Part shown: positions 8,085-16,180 of the stretch, piece after piece
Position numbering within the stretch: position 1 is the first letter of the stretch
How the letters are laid out: every line of letters begins with the position of its first letter
Source of the DNA: a virus
Reading direction: 5' to 3' (one strand)
Length of the DNA stretch: 31,682 nt
Virus record (IMG/VR): IMGVR_UViG_3300028287_000015
Span: 1-31,682 of that record
Made by a program: the position numbers and the translations under genes
Notes under the pieces: generated by a model
What the model was told of the DNA's origin: nothing
Databases searched by the model: none
What the model saw: only the letters and a program-made list of their open reading frames with translations

Positions 8085-9172
8085 TACTTGCTAGACTTGT
8101 GTTTCTCGCAAGGCATATACCAAGTATCGCCTTCGTAATCGTGGGTGTGATATCCTTCACACCCTATATCTTTAGCTGCTTCTTCTGCCTCTTCCTGTGT
8201 GGAATATGCGGCTCTTCCGTCTATAATTGTTGCAGAAGCTTCTATTGCGTTTAGTCCTTTGAGTTTAGAAGTAACCCAAGTTAGCATACTTTTGCCTCCC
8301 CATAGTAAATAAGAAATGGTTCCGCAAGCTTCTGAGTTGCTAGAGTCGTAATATGTTTCTGCTCTAGATAAATAACTGTAGATCCTCTTGAGAGTAGGTA
8401 ATGTAAATTTAGTACTTCCCTTTGCGATTTGTTGTCCTCTAACTTTTCCCACCTGGGTAGCACAACGATTTCCAACTTTCTCATTTAGTTCTATACCTCT
8501 TTTAGCGTTGTTGACAGCAGACTTTGGATATCCTCCATAAGATTCTAGATCTACCTCCTCAGAAAGCTCTGAGAGGGCTTCTAACAGTTCGTATTCTGCA
8601 TTTAGTTCCTCAACGCATTCATCACAAAAAGACTCCGGTAAAGTATCCTTAGGGCCCTCATCAGCATTATCTGCAAAGTAGCCTTCAATAGAGAATCCGT
8701 GGACCTCTCCATCTTTAACCTTTTTCCAGACATCATCATTATACACCTTCATAGAAACCATCCAGGTTCCTACCGGTACATCAAATCCATATTTCCTAGA
8801 CTTATCTTTCTTCTCGTCCTCTACTAGCCAGCTTTCTACGACAGTCATACCGTCAAGCTTTTCATTGTGCTCTAATGTAGAATTTGATTGATAGCCTCTC
8901 TTAAGGAAAAGCTCTGAAGCTTTTCTTACAGTGTCTACAGAGAAGTAAATGTAGTAATCTCCATCTTCTCCCCTTCTTAGTATCTTCTTGTCTGGGACTA
9001 AAGCTGCTCCCATTAGTATACGCTTCTCACCGTCTACTTCAGCAAGCATAACTGACTCTTTTTTGAGCGCAATGAAGTCTTCTTCTATAGCTGGGTTTTC
9101 TACTACCGAGATAGCTTCTATCCCGCTAAATTCGTTTTCTTCGTCTATAATGAGTTCTATTACCTTCTCCAT
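8084..9172 (-). CDS. XkdF-like prohead protease with C-terminal extensions
   Basis: A 362-residue protein. Residues 1-170 match the XkdF/S78-type prohead protease pattern: SVVENPAIEEDF near residue 22, LVPDKKILR near 58, a likely catalytic His at 102 (STLEHNE) and Ser at 161 (HGFSIEGYF). Residues 213-305 form an alpha-helical domain with PKSAVNNAKRG, CATQVGKVRGQQIAKG and LLWGGKSMLTW, often seen in phage head proteins. Residues 323-358 carry a third small Cys/His segment (STQEEAEEAAKDIGCEGYH, WYMPC). The enzyme would trim scaffold and capsid arms during maturation. It lies upstream of scaffold and capsid. The ATG at 9172 has the GTTATAATAGTATG leader. Confidence 0.8.
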   Translation of the reverse strand: MEKVIELIIDEENEFSGIEAISVVENPAIEEDFIALKKESVMLAEVDGEKRILMGAALVPDKKILRRGEDGDYYIYFSVDTVRKASELFLKRGYQSNSTLEHNEKLDGMTVVESWLVEDEKKDKSRKYGFDVPVGTWMVSMKVYNDDVWKKVKDGEVHGFSIEGYFADNADEGPKDTLPESFCDECVEELNAEYELLEALSELSEEVDLESYGGYPKSAVNNAKRGIELNEKVGNRCATQVGKVRGQQIAKGSTKFTLPTLKRIYSYLSRAETYYDSSNSEACGTISYLLWGGKSMLTWVTSKLKGLNAIEASATIIDGRAAYSTQEEAEEAAKDIGCEGYHTHDYEGDTWYMPCEKHKSSK

Positions 9173-9206
9173 ACTATTATAACTATTTGTTTTGACTATT
9201 GTTTTA

Positions 9207-10901
9207 TTATCCTATAGAGGCTGTTTGTGCAATCTTATTTTCCAATTGTTGAGCGCTAGTTACTTCGTGAGCTAATACATAAGTGTGTATAGGTTGATTT
9301 CTAGCTTCGGCTATGCTTCTTCCTATTTGGTTTACATCAGATTGGCCTACTACGTTGAATACTGGGGCTTGAGATGATCCAGCTCCTGCACCACCAGCAT
9401 CTTGCCCTGGTGCTGTGCCTGAGTTGAGAGACCTTAAAGCAGCTGCAGTTGAAGCAATCAAAGCTCCTTGTGTAGCAATAGCACCAACCAGCCTTGCAGG
9501 CCCAGGAATAAGTGATTTATCTTTAACAAACCAACTTTCCCATATACCTATACTAGCGGCAGCGGCAGAGGCTATAATAGATAATCTCGCCAAGCCTTTG
9601 TTTTGTTCGTTTAATTGTGCCGCTTTATTCAAAAAGTCCGCAAGTCCTCCAATCATATAATTATAGTGATTAAATTTCTCTTGTCTTTCTATAACATCAT
9701 ACTTCTCGTTTATGGCAGCTTCTGCTAACTTAAATTCTTTTGTTTCGTACAAAATCGCATCAAACTTATCTCTTAATGCAGCCAACTCTTTTTCTCTACT
9801 ATCTGGAGTCAAACCTAAAGTTTTCTCAATTAAAGAGGCTTTTCCTTTATTTAATAAGTAAGTATCTACAGCATCATCTACATCATCTATATATTCAGGA
9901 AGGTTACTATCTAGCCACTTCATAAACTCTTCATCGTCTTTAGCTCTTTTATCCGCATTTACTCCAAAAAAGTCTAGCGCACTAGGGTCTTCATCAATTA
10001 TTTTACCAGTCAGTTCTTTGTATTTCTCAACATTAGAGGTATTTAGCTTTATTCCAACACCAAGTTCTCTCTCTTGTATAATTTGCTTTTCTTTCAACGC
10101 GACTATCTCTTGGTTTATACGGGTAGCCTTTGTTTCGTTTTTTAAAGCCTGTTGTGAATCCTTTTCATCTGCTGAATTTAGCTTTGATAATTCTTTTTCC
10201 TTCTCAGCTATTTGGCTCCTAATCTCTAAAATATCCTTAAAATAAGTTACAGTTTCATTTAAAGTATCATTACTTAACATCCCTTTAGCCTCTAGGTTTT
10301 TTAGAAGTAAATCCAACTCTTTAAATTCCTTTCTTAATACCTCTACCCTGTCAGAATCTAATTTTAACCCTTCGAATCTAGCGGCAGCCAAGAACTTAAA
10401 GCTTTCAGCTTGTCTTTGTATTGAGTTGGAAAATCTATCAGCGGCTGTGGCCCCCTTTTCATTTTCCATAGCAAATTTTTCCATAAGCGTAATGACGACT
10501 TGAAAGGCTAAAATTATTCCTAAAGGTCCCATTAATTGTTTACCCAATCCTTTTAATGCTGAAGTAACGCCTGCTATACCTCCTTCTTCTTGTTTTCCTA
10601 CGAGGGTTATAAACAATGTAGATAATTGAGAAAGGTTGTTTGCCATACCTCGTATTCCGTAGTTGGAATCAGATATAGCTCGCCCAAATTCAGTAAGTGT
10701 TGCCCCTGCAAGGCCAGCATTAGAAACCGTATTATTCAGTCCAGTATTAGATTTGCCTAATTCAGCTTGTTGTTTCTTAAGATCAGCACTAACCTTGTTT
10801 ACAGCATTGTCTAAACTAACAAAGGATTTGGTCAGGCCATCGACTTTAACCTTACCTTTATCGTTAATCTCAAAAGTAAATTGTATTCTATTGTCGGACA
10901 T
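9207..10901 (-). CDS. tail tape measure protein
   Basis: A 564-residue protein beginning MSDNRIQFTFEINDKGKVK, a common start of tape measure proteins in Bacteroidota phages. Long heptad-rich helices (about residues 25-60 and 180-290) alternate with hydrophobic segments near 125-145 (LGIILAFQVVITLMEKF) and 437-460 (LARLSIIASAAAASIG). A Gly/Ala-rich linker near 495-510 follows. The protein sets tail length and is ejected ahead of DNA. At about 0.15 nm per residue the tail would be near 85 nm, short for a siphophage; this is an estimate from the known ratio. Its start overlaps a 49-residue ORF by 14 bases. Confidence 0.85.
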   Translation of the reverse strand: MSDNRIQFTFEINDKGKVKVDGLTKSFVSLDNAVNKVSADLKKQQAELGKSNTGLNNTVSNAGLAGATLTEFGRAISDSNYGIRGMANNLSQLSTLFITLVGKQEEGGIAGVTSALKGLGKQLMGPLGIILAFQVVITLMEKFAMENEKGATAADRFSNSIQRQAESFKFLAAARFEGLKLDSDRVEVLRKEFKELDLLLKNLEAKGMLSNDTLNETVTYFKDILEIRSQIAEKEKELSKLNSADEKDSQQALKNETKATRINQEIVALKEKQIIQERELGVGIKLNTSNVEKYKELTGKIIDEDPSALDFFGVNADKRAKDDEEFMKWLDSNLPEYIDDVDDAVDTYLLNKGKASLIEKTLGLTPDSREKELAALRDKFDAILYETKEFKLAEAAINEKYDVIERQEKFNHYNYMIGGLADFLNKAAQLNEQNKGLARLSIIASAAAASIGIWESWFVKDKSLIPGPARLVGAIATQGALIASTAAALRSLNSGTAPGQDAGGAGAGSSQAPVFNVVGQSDVNQIGRSIAEARNQPIHTYVLAHEVTSAQQLENKIAQTASIG

Positions 10902-11037
10902 ATTTTCTACGTTTAACTGTTTCTCTCATTTCTTTAAATGTCTCTGGAGCCTTATGACTTCCCTTTGCAAACTGAATTAATTCGTTTGCATCATAATAGT
11001 CCATAAGCTGTAAACCTTCTATAACTTGCTTTATCAT
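10888..11037 (-). CDS. 49-residue helical protein ahead of the tape measure
   Basis: A short ORF starting MIKQVIEGLQLMDYYDANEL and ending KRRKYVRQ. It fills the gap between the 781-residue tail gene and the tape measure and overlaps the tape measure start by 14 bases. It is charged and helical, with a basic tail and no membrane segment. The position is where many siphophages keep the tail assembly chaperone's partner, but the chaperone here is identified elsewhere (16946). Function is unknown; the tight overlap argues for real translation. Confidence 0.5.
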   Translation of the reverse strand: MIKQVIEGLQLMDYYDANELIQFAKGSHKAPETFKEMRETVKRRKYVRQ

Positions 11038-11040
11038 AAT

Positions 11041-13386
11041 TTATCCTGTTATTGACTGACTTAGATCTGCCTTAATTACTGTATTATCAACTGTTATTCC
11101 GTCAAATGAAACGTTGTAAGACAAGTCTTTTAGGTTGTCTCCAAACACCTCTTCTTTAGTCTCATTAAGTATTTCTAGCGTTGTTTTATTTATTAGTTCA
11201 AAGTTAGTTTTACCGCTGAGCAAGTCTGTAGTCATTTTGTTGATCAGATACTCAGTATCATATATTATGATGGTATCATTTAATTGTATCTCCCGTATTT
11301 TTTGTTCTGGGAGTATAGCCTTGAACTTGAATAGCCGTCTATCTATATCAAAAATGTTACTTATATAGCTAGAATAATATGTCTCATAAAGTGTTTTTGT
11401 GAATGGAACTTGATCATACTCATTTACTTCTGCATAGAAATTTAAGTTCTGTATATTAACAGCAGTCTTTCCTGCCGTTTGCGATACAAGATCAATGCTA
11501 TTCGAGGGAATGTAGTATGTAAATAAATTTGTTGAGGTAGCTCCTGTCACAACCTCTATTGTGTTTGTTGATGAAGCAACGGGCTGTAATATGTTGTATA
11601 ACAGCAGCGGCTTCCCTACAATACTATTTTGATCATCATTGACACTATACCCCCACTGAATTGAGGTTAAATTAGAAGGGTCAGGATCATCTTGATCAGA
11701 CAATCTATTGAATTTGTGATGTTCAAAGGGAAGGGTAACTTCATATTTATCTCCTATATTTAAAAGAGTATTACCATCCGAGTCTTCATCTGGATAAGCT
11801 TCAGTGCCCCAAGTTTTTCCTCCAATCTGTTCGTGTTGAGATGCGAATATAGTATCTAGACCGTCATACTTAAACTCCACCTCAGAAAAAGGCAATGCAG
11901 ATTCCACAGTAGAATCTGTAGTGTCTATATACCTTGTTATATCTATAGGGTCCCCTGAACTGCTGTAAAAGTCATCTAAAGGAATTATTTTCATTTCCCC
12001 TGACGCACCTTCAGTGACGGTTAAGTTAAACATCTTAAATAACCCCGCAAGAAAGTCAATTATTTTTATATTGTTAGGAATCAATGTAGTTCCATCCAAT
12101 TCAAAAGTACTTGATATCGTAGTGCTTCCAGTGTAACTGATAACCCTGGTTGCTGTGATTGTGCCGAAAAGACTTATATCGGCAGGCTTATTCTTCTTTA
12201 TCTTGAACTCAAACCCGTAATTTCCTGCCGAAGCAGATTCTAAGTAGAACGTATAGAAATATCCTTTAGGAAGCTCTTCTCTAGGTTTTCCCTCGATGTC
12301 AGAACCCATCATATTTAGGGGATGTGTATTTCCCTGCAATCCATCAAATCTTCTATACTCTTTATTATTCTTTTTTAATATAAAATTATATGTTGCCGTT
12401 GGAGATGGTGGTGTTATTTTAACGTCTATAAAGAAATCTACAGGACCAGCAATGTGTGTTGACATTGGTATATACTGTTGACTAGTGCCTAAAGCCTCTG
12501 GACTGTTAGACTTCATCCCAGATTCGCTACTACCAACGGCCGCAGTGAAGCTTGTTACTTGCTGCTGAGGTAAATCTAAGGATATCTGACCTTTCTCCCG
12601 ATTAAGCCACATAAAAAGTTCATAGTATGGGTAGGAGGGGTCTGAAGTATTAGTAGGTACTGTGAAGAAGTCATTGCTAAACGATATGCTAGAATACTGT
12701 TCCTCTATGGCCTTTATTATTGTATGAACTCTTATAGCTGGCTTTAAATCTCTATAGTCAACGCCCTTTTGATTGTTGTGAGGGTATAGGTTATAATCTT
12801 TTGTGTTGTCCACTGAATCATAAACCAATCTCTCTGTTGACGTTATAAGAGGCACCAGAAGGCTATCTGCATAGGTTGTACTTCCAATAGTCACGTCTTG
12901 AGCAAGGTTCATCAAGCTGGTGATATTTGAAGCTGTATAAGGCACCTTAATACTAGCTAAAGGTGATAAAGTGTCTAATGTCTTATCCCCAAGAGTCTCT
13001 GCAAGTTTAACGGCATCACCAAAGAATATTAAAGTATATGAATAAGGTTTGTTGCCTCTCATATTTGCAGACTGTAATTGTATTCTACCCTTCTTGAATA
13101 GGTTGTAGTTCAAATGCAACTGAGCCTCCACTCTTTTTCTTATGTCAAAAGGAAATCCAGAACTAGCTGGAAAATCCCTCCAAACATTAGGATTGTAAAA
13201 GTGCTTAAATATCTGATTATTCTTCTTACTAGCCGGAACAGTAAATGTCCTAGAAAACTCAGTAAATACTTTAGATATATCTCTGATGTCCTGCTTAGAC
13301 TGAACTAGCTCTATACTCTCAAAGTCAAAGAACTCAACCTGGTCATAGCTAGAAGCTTCAGTAATATATAATTGAGCTGAGATCAT
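11041..13386 (-). CDS. large tail-tip/baseplate-like structural protein
   Basis: A 781-residue protein and the largest in the window. It begins MISAQLYITEASSYDQVEFF and contains FTVPASKKNNQIFKHFYNPN and a run RGNKPYSYTLIFFGDAVKLAETLGDKTL. These match a family of large tail proteins that Bacteroidota phages encode next to the tape measure. It is beta-rich, acidic and Tyr-rich, with no enzymatic motif found. A tip-complex or tail-hub role is inferred from size and adjacency. It shares a base with the previous gene at 13386 and is separated from the next ORF by only 3 bases, so it belongs to the tail operon. Confidence 0.65.
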   Translation of the reverse strand: MISAQLYITEASSYDQVEFFDFESIELVQSKQDIRDISKVFTEFSRTFTVPASKKNNQIFKHFYNPNVWRDFPASSGFPFDIRKRVEAQLHLNYNLFKKGRIQLQSANMRGNKPYSYTLIFFGDAVKLAETLGDKTLDTLSPLASIKVPYTASNITSLMNLAQDVTIGSTTYADSLLVPLITSTERLVYDSVDNTKDYNLYPHNNQKGVDYRDLKPAIRVHTIIKAIEEQYSSISFSNDFFTVPTNTSDPSYPYYELFMWLNREKGQISLDLPQQQVTSFTAAVGSSESGMKSNSPEALGTSQQYIPMSTHIAGPVDFFIDVKITPPSPTATYNFILKKNNKEYRRFDGLQGNTHPLNMMGSDIEGKPREELPKGYFYTFYLESASAGNYGFEFKIKKNKPADISLFGTITATRVISYTGSTTISSTFELDGTTLIPNNIKIIDFLAGLFKMFNLTVTEGASGEMKIIPLDDFYSSSGDPIDITRYIDTTDSTVESALPFSEVEFKYDGLDTIFASQHEQIGGKTWGTEAYPDEDSDGNTLLNIGDKYEVTLPFEHHKFNRLSDQDDPDPSNLTSIQWGYSVNDDQNSIVGKPLLLYNILQPVASSTNTIEVVTGATSTNLFTYYIPSNSIDLVSQTAGKTAVNIQNLNFYAEVNEYDQVPFTKTLYETYYSSYISNIFDIDRRLFKFKAILPEQKIREIQLNDTIIIYDTEYLINKMTTDLLSGKTNFELINKTTLEILNETKEEVFGDNLKDLSYNVSFDGITVDNTVIKADLSQSITG

Positions 13387-14144
13387 TATCTAACAGAATT
13401 TATCGTTTCAGATGCAAAGTCAAATTGAACGGTATAGTTAATTGTTTTGTTATTTACGCTAGTAGCATACTGTAATTGTTTTGTTGTAGGAATGGCCGCC
13501 AACACATTCCCTTCGTAAGTAATCCAAGAATCTTCAGACAGTAGTAGTTCCTCTATCGTTTGATTAAAGTCTTCATTGACAAATCCGGTGTTGAGGACAA
13601 GTCTAGTCATCCCCTTGACATCGTATCTTTGCATTTGAGATTCTTTAGTATCATAAGAAGCAGAAGAACTTATAATGTTCTTCTGAAACCTAGCATCCGT
13701 CACCTCTAGACTTTCTGTAGACTTCTTAAAGAAATACATAGTTTGTATTACTCCAAATTTATTTATAAATTGGCATTTAATTGGCGCGAACTTAGGCTCA
13801 CAAACTGGTATCAGGTTTATGCTTTTTAATAGTGTAGTTTGGCCATCATTATATACGTTTATAGTGTATGGGGAATTGTTGGTGTTTGGCGCAAAAGTTA
13901 CATACTTAACGGCACTTGCAGCAGTATTGTCAAAGTCTGCTGCTAGGTCCACTGTAGTAGGCGTTCCATTTACAGTGTATGTAATTTCTATATCATCTTC
14001 CGTAAAGAAAGGGATGTCTATAGATGTCCCTTCTGGAGTATAAACATAGTCAGATGATACAAGTGCGTGCCTGCTAAGTTCGGGCTGTACCCCATCTTTA
14101 AAATATCCATACCCATCAAATGCTAAAAAGTATTCTGTTGCCAT
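13386..14144 (-). CDS. tail structural protein, C-terminal-type domain
   Basis: A 252-residue protein starting MATEYFLAFDGYGYFKDGV. In flavobacterial phages I recall the FDGYGYFxxG stretch as an internal piece of a longer protein whose N-terminal domain resembles the product of the gene just before this one (14148-14432). Here a TAA and a 3-base gap separate the two, so the protein appears split in two genes. The rest is beta-rich (EDDIEITYTVNG) with CEPKFAPIKCQFINKFG in the middle. It is likely a tail-tip or baseplate component. The shared base with the next gene supports co-translation. Confidence 0.6.
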   Translation of the reverse strand: MATEYFLAFDGYGYFKDGVQPELSRHALVSSDYVYTPEGTSIDIPFFTEDDIEITYTVNGTPTTVDLAADFDNTAASAVKYVTFAPNTNNSPYTINVYNDGQTTLLKSINLIPVCEPKFAPIKCQFINKFGVIQTMYFFKKSTESLEVTDARFQKNIISSSASYDTKESQMQRYDVKGMTRLVLNTGFVNEDFNQTIEELLLSEDSWITYEGNVLAAIPTTKQLQYATSVNNKTINYTVQFDFASETINSVR

Positions 14145-14147
14145 ATT

Positions 14148-14432
14148 TTATGTTATTGTAGATTCTACTTGAATCCATTTTATGTAACTCTTGTTATTAT
14201 TAAAAGGTGTTGCTATTGTTTTGTCTAAGTGCTCTCTTACTATGTCAGATATTTCAAATATTACATAATCATCTCCAGGAAGAGGCTCTTTTTCTATTGT
14301 TGTTATTTTAGTGCCTTTGTCTGTTGTCTTTGTTCCAGAGTATACATATATATCTATCGAAGTCTTAACCATACTCGATTGAGTATACTTAAGGTAAAAA
14401 GGACTTCGTACGTTTGCTTTTACTTCTGGCAT
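14148..14432 (-). CDS. tail protein N-terminal-type domain, paralogue of the preceding gene
   Basis: A 94-residue protein closely similar to residues 1-95 of the preceding gene (14466-15269). Both have NVRSPF near the start, an I-Y-x-YSGTKTTDKGT block, PLxGxxYVxF, D-I-V-R-x-x-L and a K-W-x-Q-x-E/D end. It stops just 3 bases before the FDGYGYF gene. Two explanations fit: it is the detached N-terminal domain of that next gene, or a duplicated free-standing domain. It is probably a virion structural module with a beta-sandwich fold, given alternating hydrophobics. No catalytic residues are seen. Confidence 0.6.
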   Translation of the reverse strand: MPEVKANVRSPFYLKYTQSSMVKTSIDIYVYSGTKTTDKGTKITTIEKEPLPGDDYVIFEISDIVREHLDKTIATPFNNNKSYIKWIQVESTIT

Positions 14433-14465
14433 TATAACAAGGTGCTTTGTATGTATATTCTCATT

Positions 14466-15269
14466 TTAACTTAATGTATCTGTTGTACAGGCTTGATTTA
14501 AATCTATGTAACTTACACCACTTCCTGAAATTGTTGGAACTCCAAAGGTATAAGGGTCCGCAGGATAAACACAAATGTCAATTGTACTGCTTGTTGGTAT
14601 TGTGTAAGCGATGCTTTGCTGACCATCACAAGATGTGTAACTTAATGAACCAGTTTCTGTGGAACTGCTGTTGGTTACTCTGTATGTTTTACAATATGCA
14701 GTAGCAGCAGATGGTTGATCTGCGGTTAATACACATAATGCATTATTATTTCCTGACTCATAAAATCCGCTAGGGATATTAATATTCACTCTAACAGTTC
14801 TTGTAATTGGACTGCCCGTAGTATTTGCGTTGTAGCTAGGTGGTGTTGTTTCACTGCCAAAATTGTCCACGTCTACAAAATTAAAGGAATTTATATCTTG
14901 TGTGCCAGATGACGATGTTGGTTTTGTTATTGTCCCGTCTTGGGCCACCGCAAATCCAGTTATATCTGTACAGTCAGGTACAAAATCCGATATTATGGTA
15001 TCTTCTAATTGGACCCATTTAACATAATCTATATTGCTGTTTAATGGTGTTGTGACGTTAGGTTTTAAATAGTCTCTAACAATGTCAGCAAGATTAAATG
15101 TCACATAATTATTACCAGATAGCGGATATTTTCTTAATTTATACTTTACAGTTCCTTTGTCTGTAGTTTTAGTCCCAGAGTAAATGTATATAGACAGCTC
15201 TACAAACCTTAGGTTTGTGGCTGTATATTTCCTAAAGAAGGGGCTTCTTACGTTTATCTTAGTTGACAT
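14466..15269 (-). CDS. tail structural protein: duplicated N-domain plus Ig-like module
   Basis: A 267-residue protein. Residues 1-95 are a paralogue of the next gene's product. Residues 99-187 (C-T-D-I-T-GFAVAQDGTITKP through INIPSGFYESG to LTADQP) are a copy of the beta-domain that repeats in the large protein at 5761-7452. Residues 190-267 form another beta stretch with Cys residues (YCKTYRVTNSSS, SYTSCDGQQSIAYTIPTSS). The gene is thus a mosaic of modules found elsewhere in this genome. Its start overlaps the previous gene by 11 bases. A surface-exposed tail protein is inferred. Confidence 0.6.
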   Translation of the reverse strand: MSTKINVRSPFFRKYTATNLRFVELSIYIYSGTKTTDKGTVKYKLRKYPLSGNNYVTFNLADIVRDYLKPNVTTPLNSNIDYVKWVQLEDTIISDFVPDCTDITGFAVAQDGTITKPTSSSGTQDINSFNFVDVDNFGSETTPPSYNANTTGSPITRTVRVNINIPSGFYESGNNNALCVLTADQPSAATAYCKTYRVTNSSSTETGSLSYTSCDGQQSIAYTIPTSSTIDICVYPADPYTFGVPTISGSGVSYIDLNQACTTDTLS

Positions 15270-15720
15270 TCTTGCTGGTTGAGTTTTTAAGATGTTCTTC
15301 TACGTCTTTAATATATGCTGCTGATGAATCTGTAATTAGCGCATTCAGTACCCTAAGGGCGGCCTTGTATGATATGTTTTCTCCTTCAAAGCCATCTCTT
15401 CCTATTGCCCTAGCAATTGTTTTAGCAGACTCAATAGTTTTCTCCCCACGGAAACTACTTTTACTGTCCATCCATTTTTTTATACTTATATAACTTGGAG
15501 CCCTTAATCCAGGTTTCCTGCCGCTATGTAAAGTGGCAAAAACTTTATTACCTCCTACGGCAAGGCCAATTGATTGCGGACCCTCGAATACACTAAAAGA
15601 TACACTTCTTGCTGTTTTACCAGTAACCGTTCTATCGGTTTCTATCATATATTCTGCTATAGCCTCTTGTATCTTTGGGCCATAAGTCTCCATTACCACT
15701 CTGAGGTTGTTTCTATTCAC
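15259..15720 (-). CDS. HK97 gp10-like neck protein
   Basis: A 153-residue protein in the slot of the gp10-type head-tail joining or tail completion protein. The pattern KTARSVSFSVFEGPQSIGLAVGG followed by ATLHSGRKPG and a helical tail (AALRVLNALITDSSAAYIKDVEEHL) is typical of this family in Bacteroidota phages. It overlaps the terminator-like gene before it by 8 bases and the next gene by 11. It would act in the neck, joining tail to filled heads. The family assignment is by general pattern, not by a diagnostic motif. Confidence 0.55.
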   Translation of the reverse strand: MNRNNLRVVMETYGPKIQEAIAEYMIETDRTVTGKTARSVSFSVFEGPQSIGLAVGGNKVFATLHSGRKPGLRAPSYISIKKWMDSKSSFRGEKTIESAKTIARAIGRDGFEGENISYKAALRVLNALITDSSAAYIKDVEEHLKNSTSKNVN

Positions 15721-16180
15721 AAGTGCTGAAGTTATCGTTAGGCATTTGTACAGATAGCGTTATTCCCCAGCCAGCTAATTCATTCTCAAAACGATCCTGG
15801 AAAGGCTCAGCAGTGACTTCTCCAGTTATCTGGAGATCACTGTTCTCTAATAGTGTACCTCTTCTTAAATGGCTCTGTAGGTCGTTTACAACAGCAAGCT
15901 GAGTGTTTAATATATCTTGCAAGTTATCATTACCATAAAATGAATCGTAAGTATTCTCGTTCTTATTCTTGTCGACAATATCCATAGACAATACACTAAT
16001 GTCTGCTGTCATAACGTAGTCACTAAAGACTACGTTTCCTATGCTTATATGTGATAATGGAAATATAGTTGTCTTAGTTAAGTCAACCTCCATTACATCA
16101 CCAAAAGTTACCGTATTGGTAATATTGTTAGCTCTTAGCCTGTCTTTAATTTTGTCTAGTAAGTCGTATACTTCTTTCAT
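15713..16180 (-). CDS. tail terminator/completion-like protein
   Basis: A 155-residue protein starting MKEVYDLLDKIKDRLRANN. A helical N-terminus precedes beta strands (TIFPLSHISIGNVVFSDYV) and an ending WGITLSVQMPND, a layout shared by gpU/gp17-like tail terminator proteins. It lies between the assembly chaperone and the gp10-like gene, fitting neck function. Its ATG overlaps the stop of the frameshifted chaperone product (ATGA at 16180-16177), which means the ribosome that completes the frameshift ends exactly at this start. That overlap supports both calls. Confidence 0.55.
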   Translation of the reverse strand: MKEVYDLLDKIKDRLRANNITNTVTFGDVMEVDLTKTTIFPLSHISIGNVVFSDYVMTADISVLSMDIVDKNKNENTYDSFYGNDNLQDILNTQLAVVNDLQSHLRRGTLLENSDLQITGEVTAEPFQDRFENELAGWGITLSVQMPNDNFSTCE

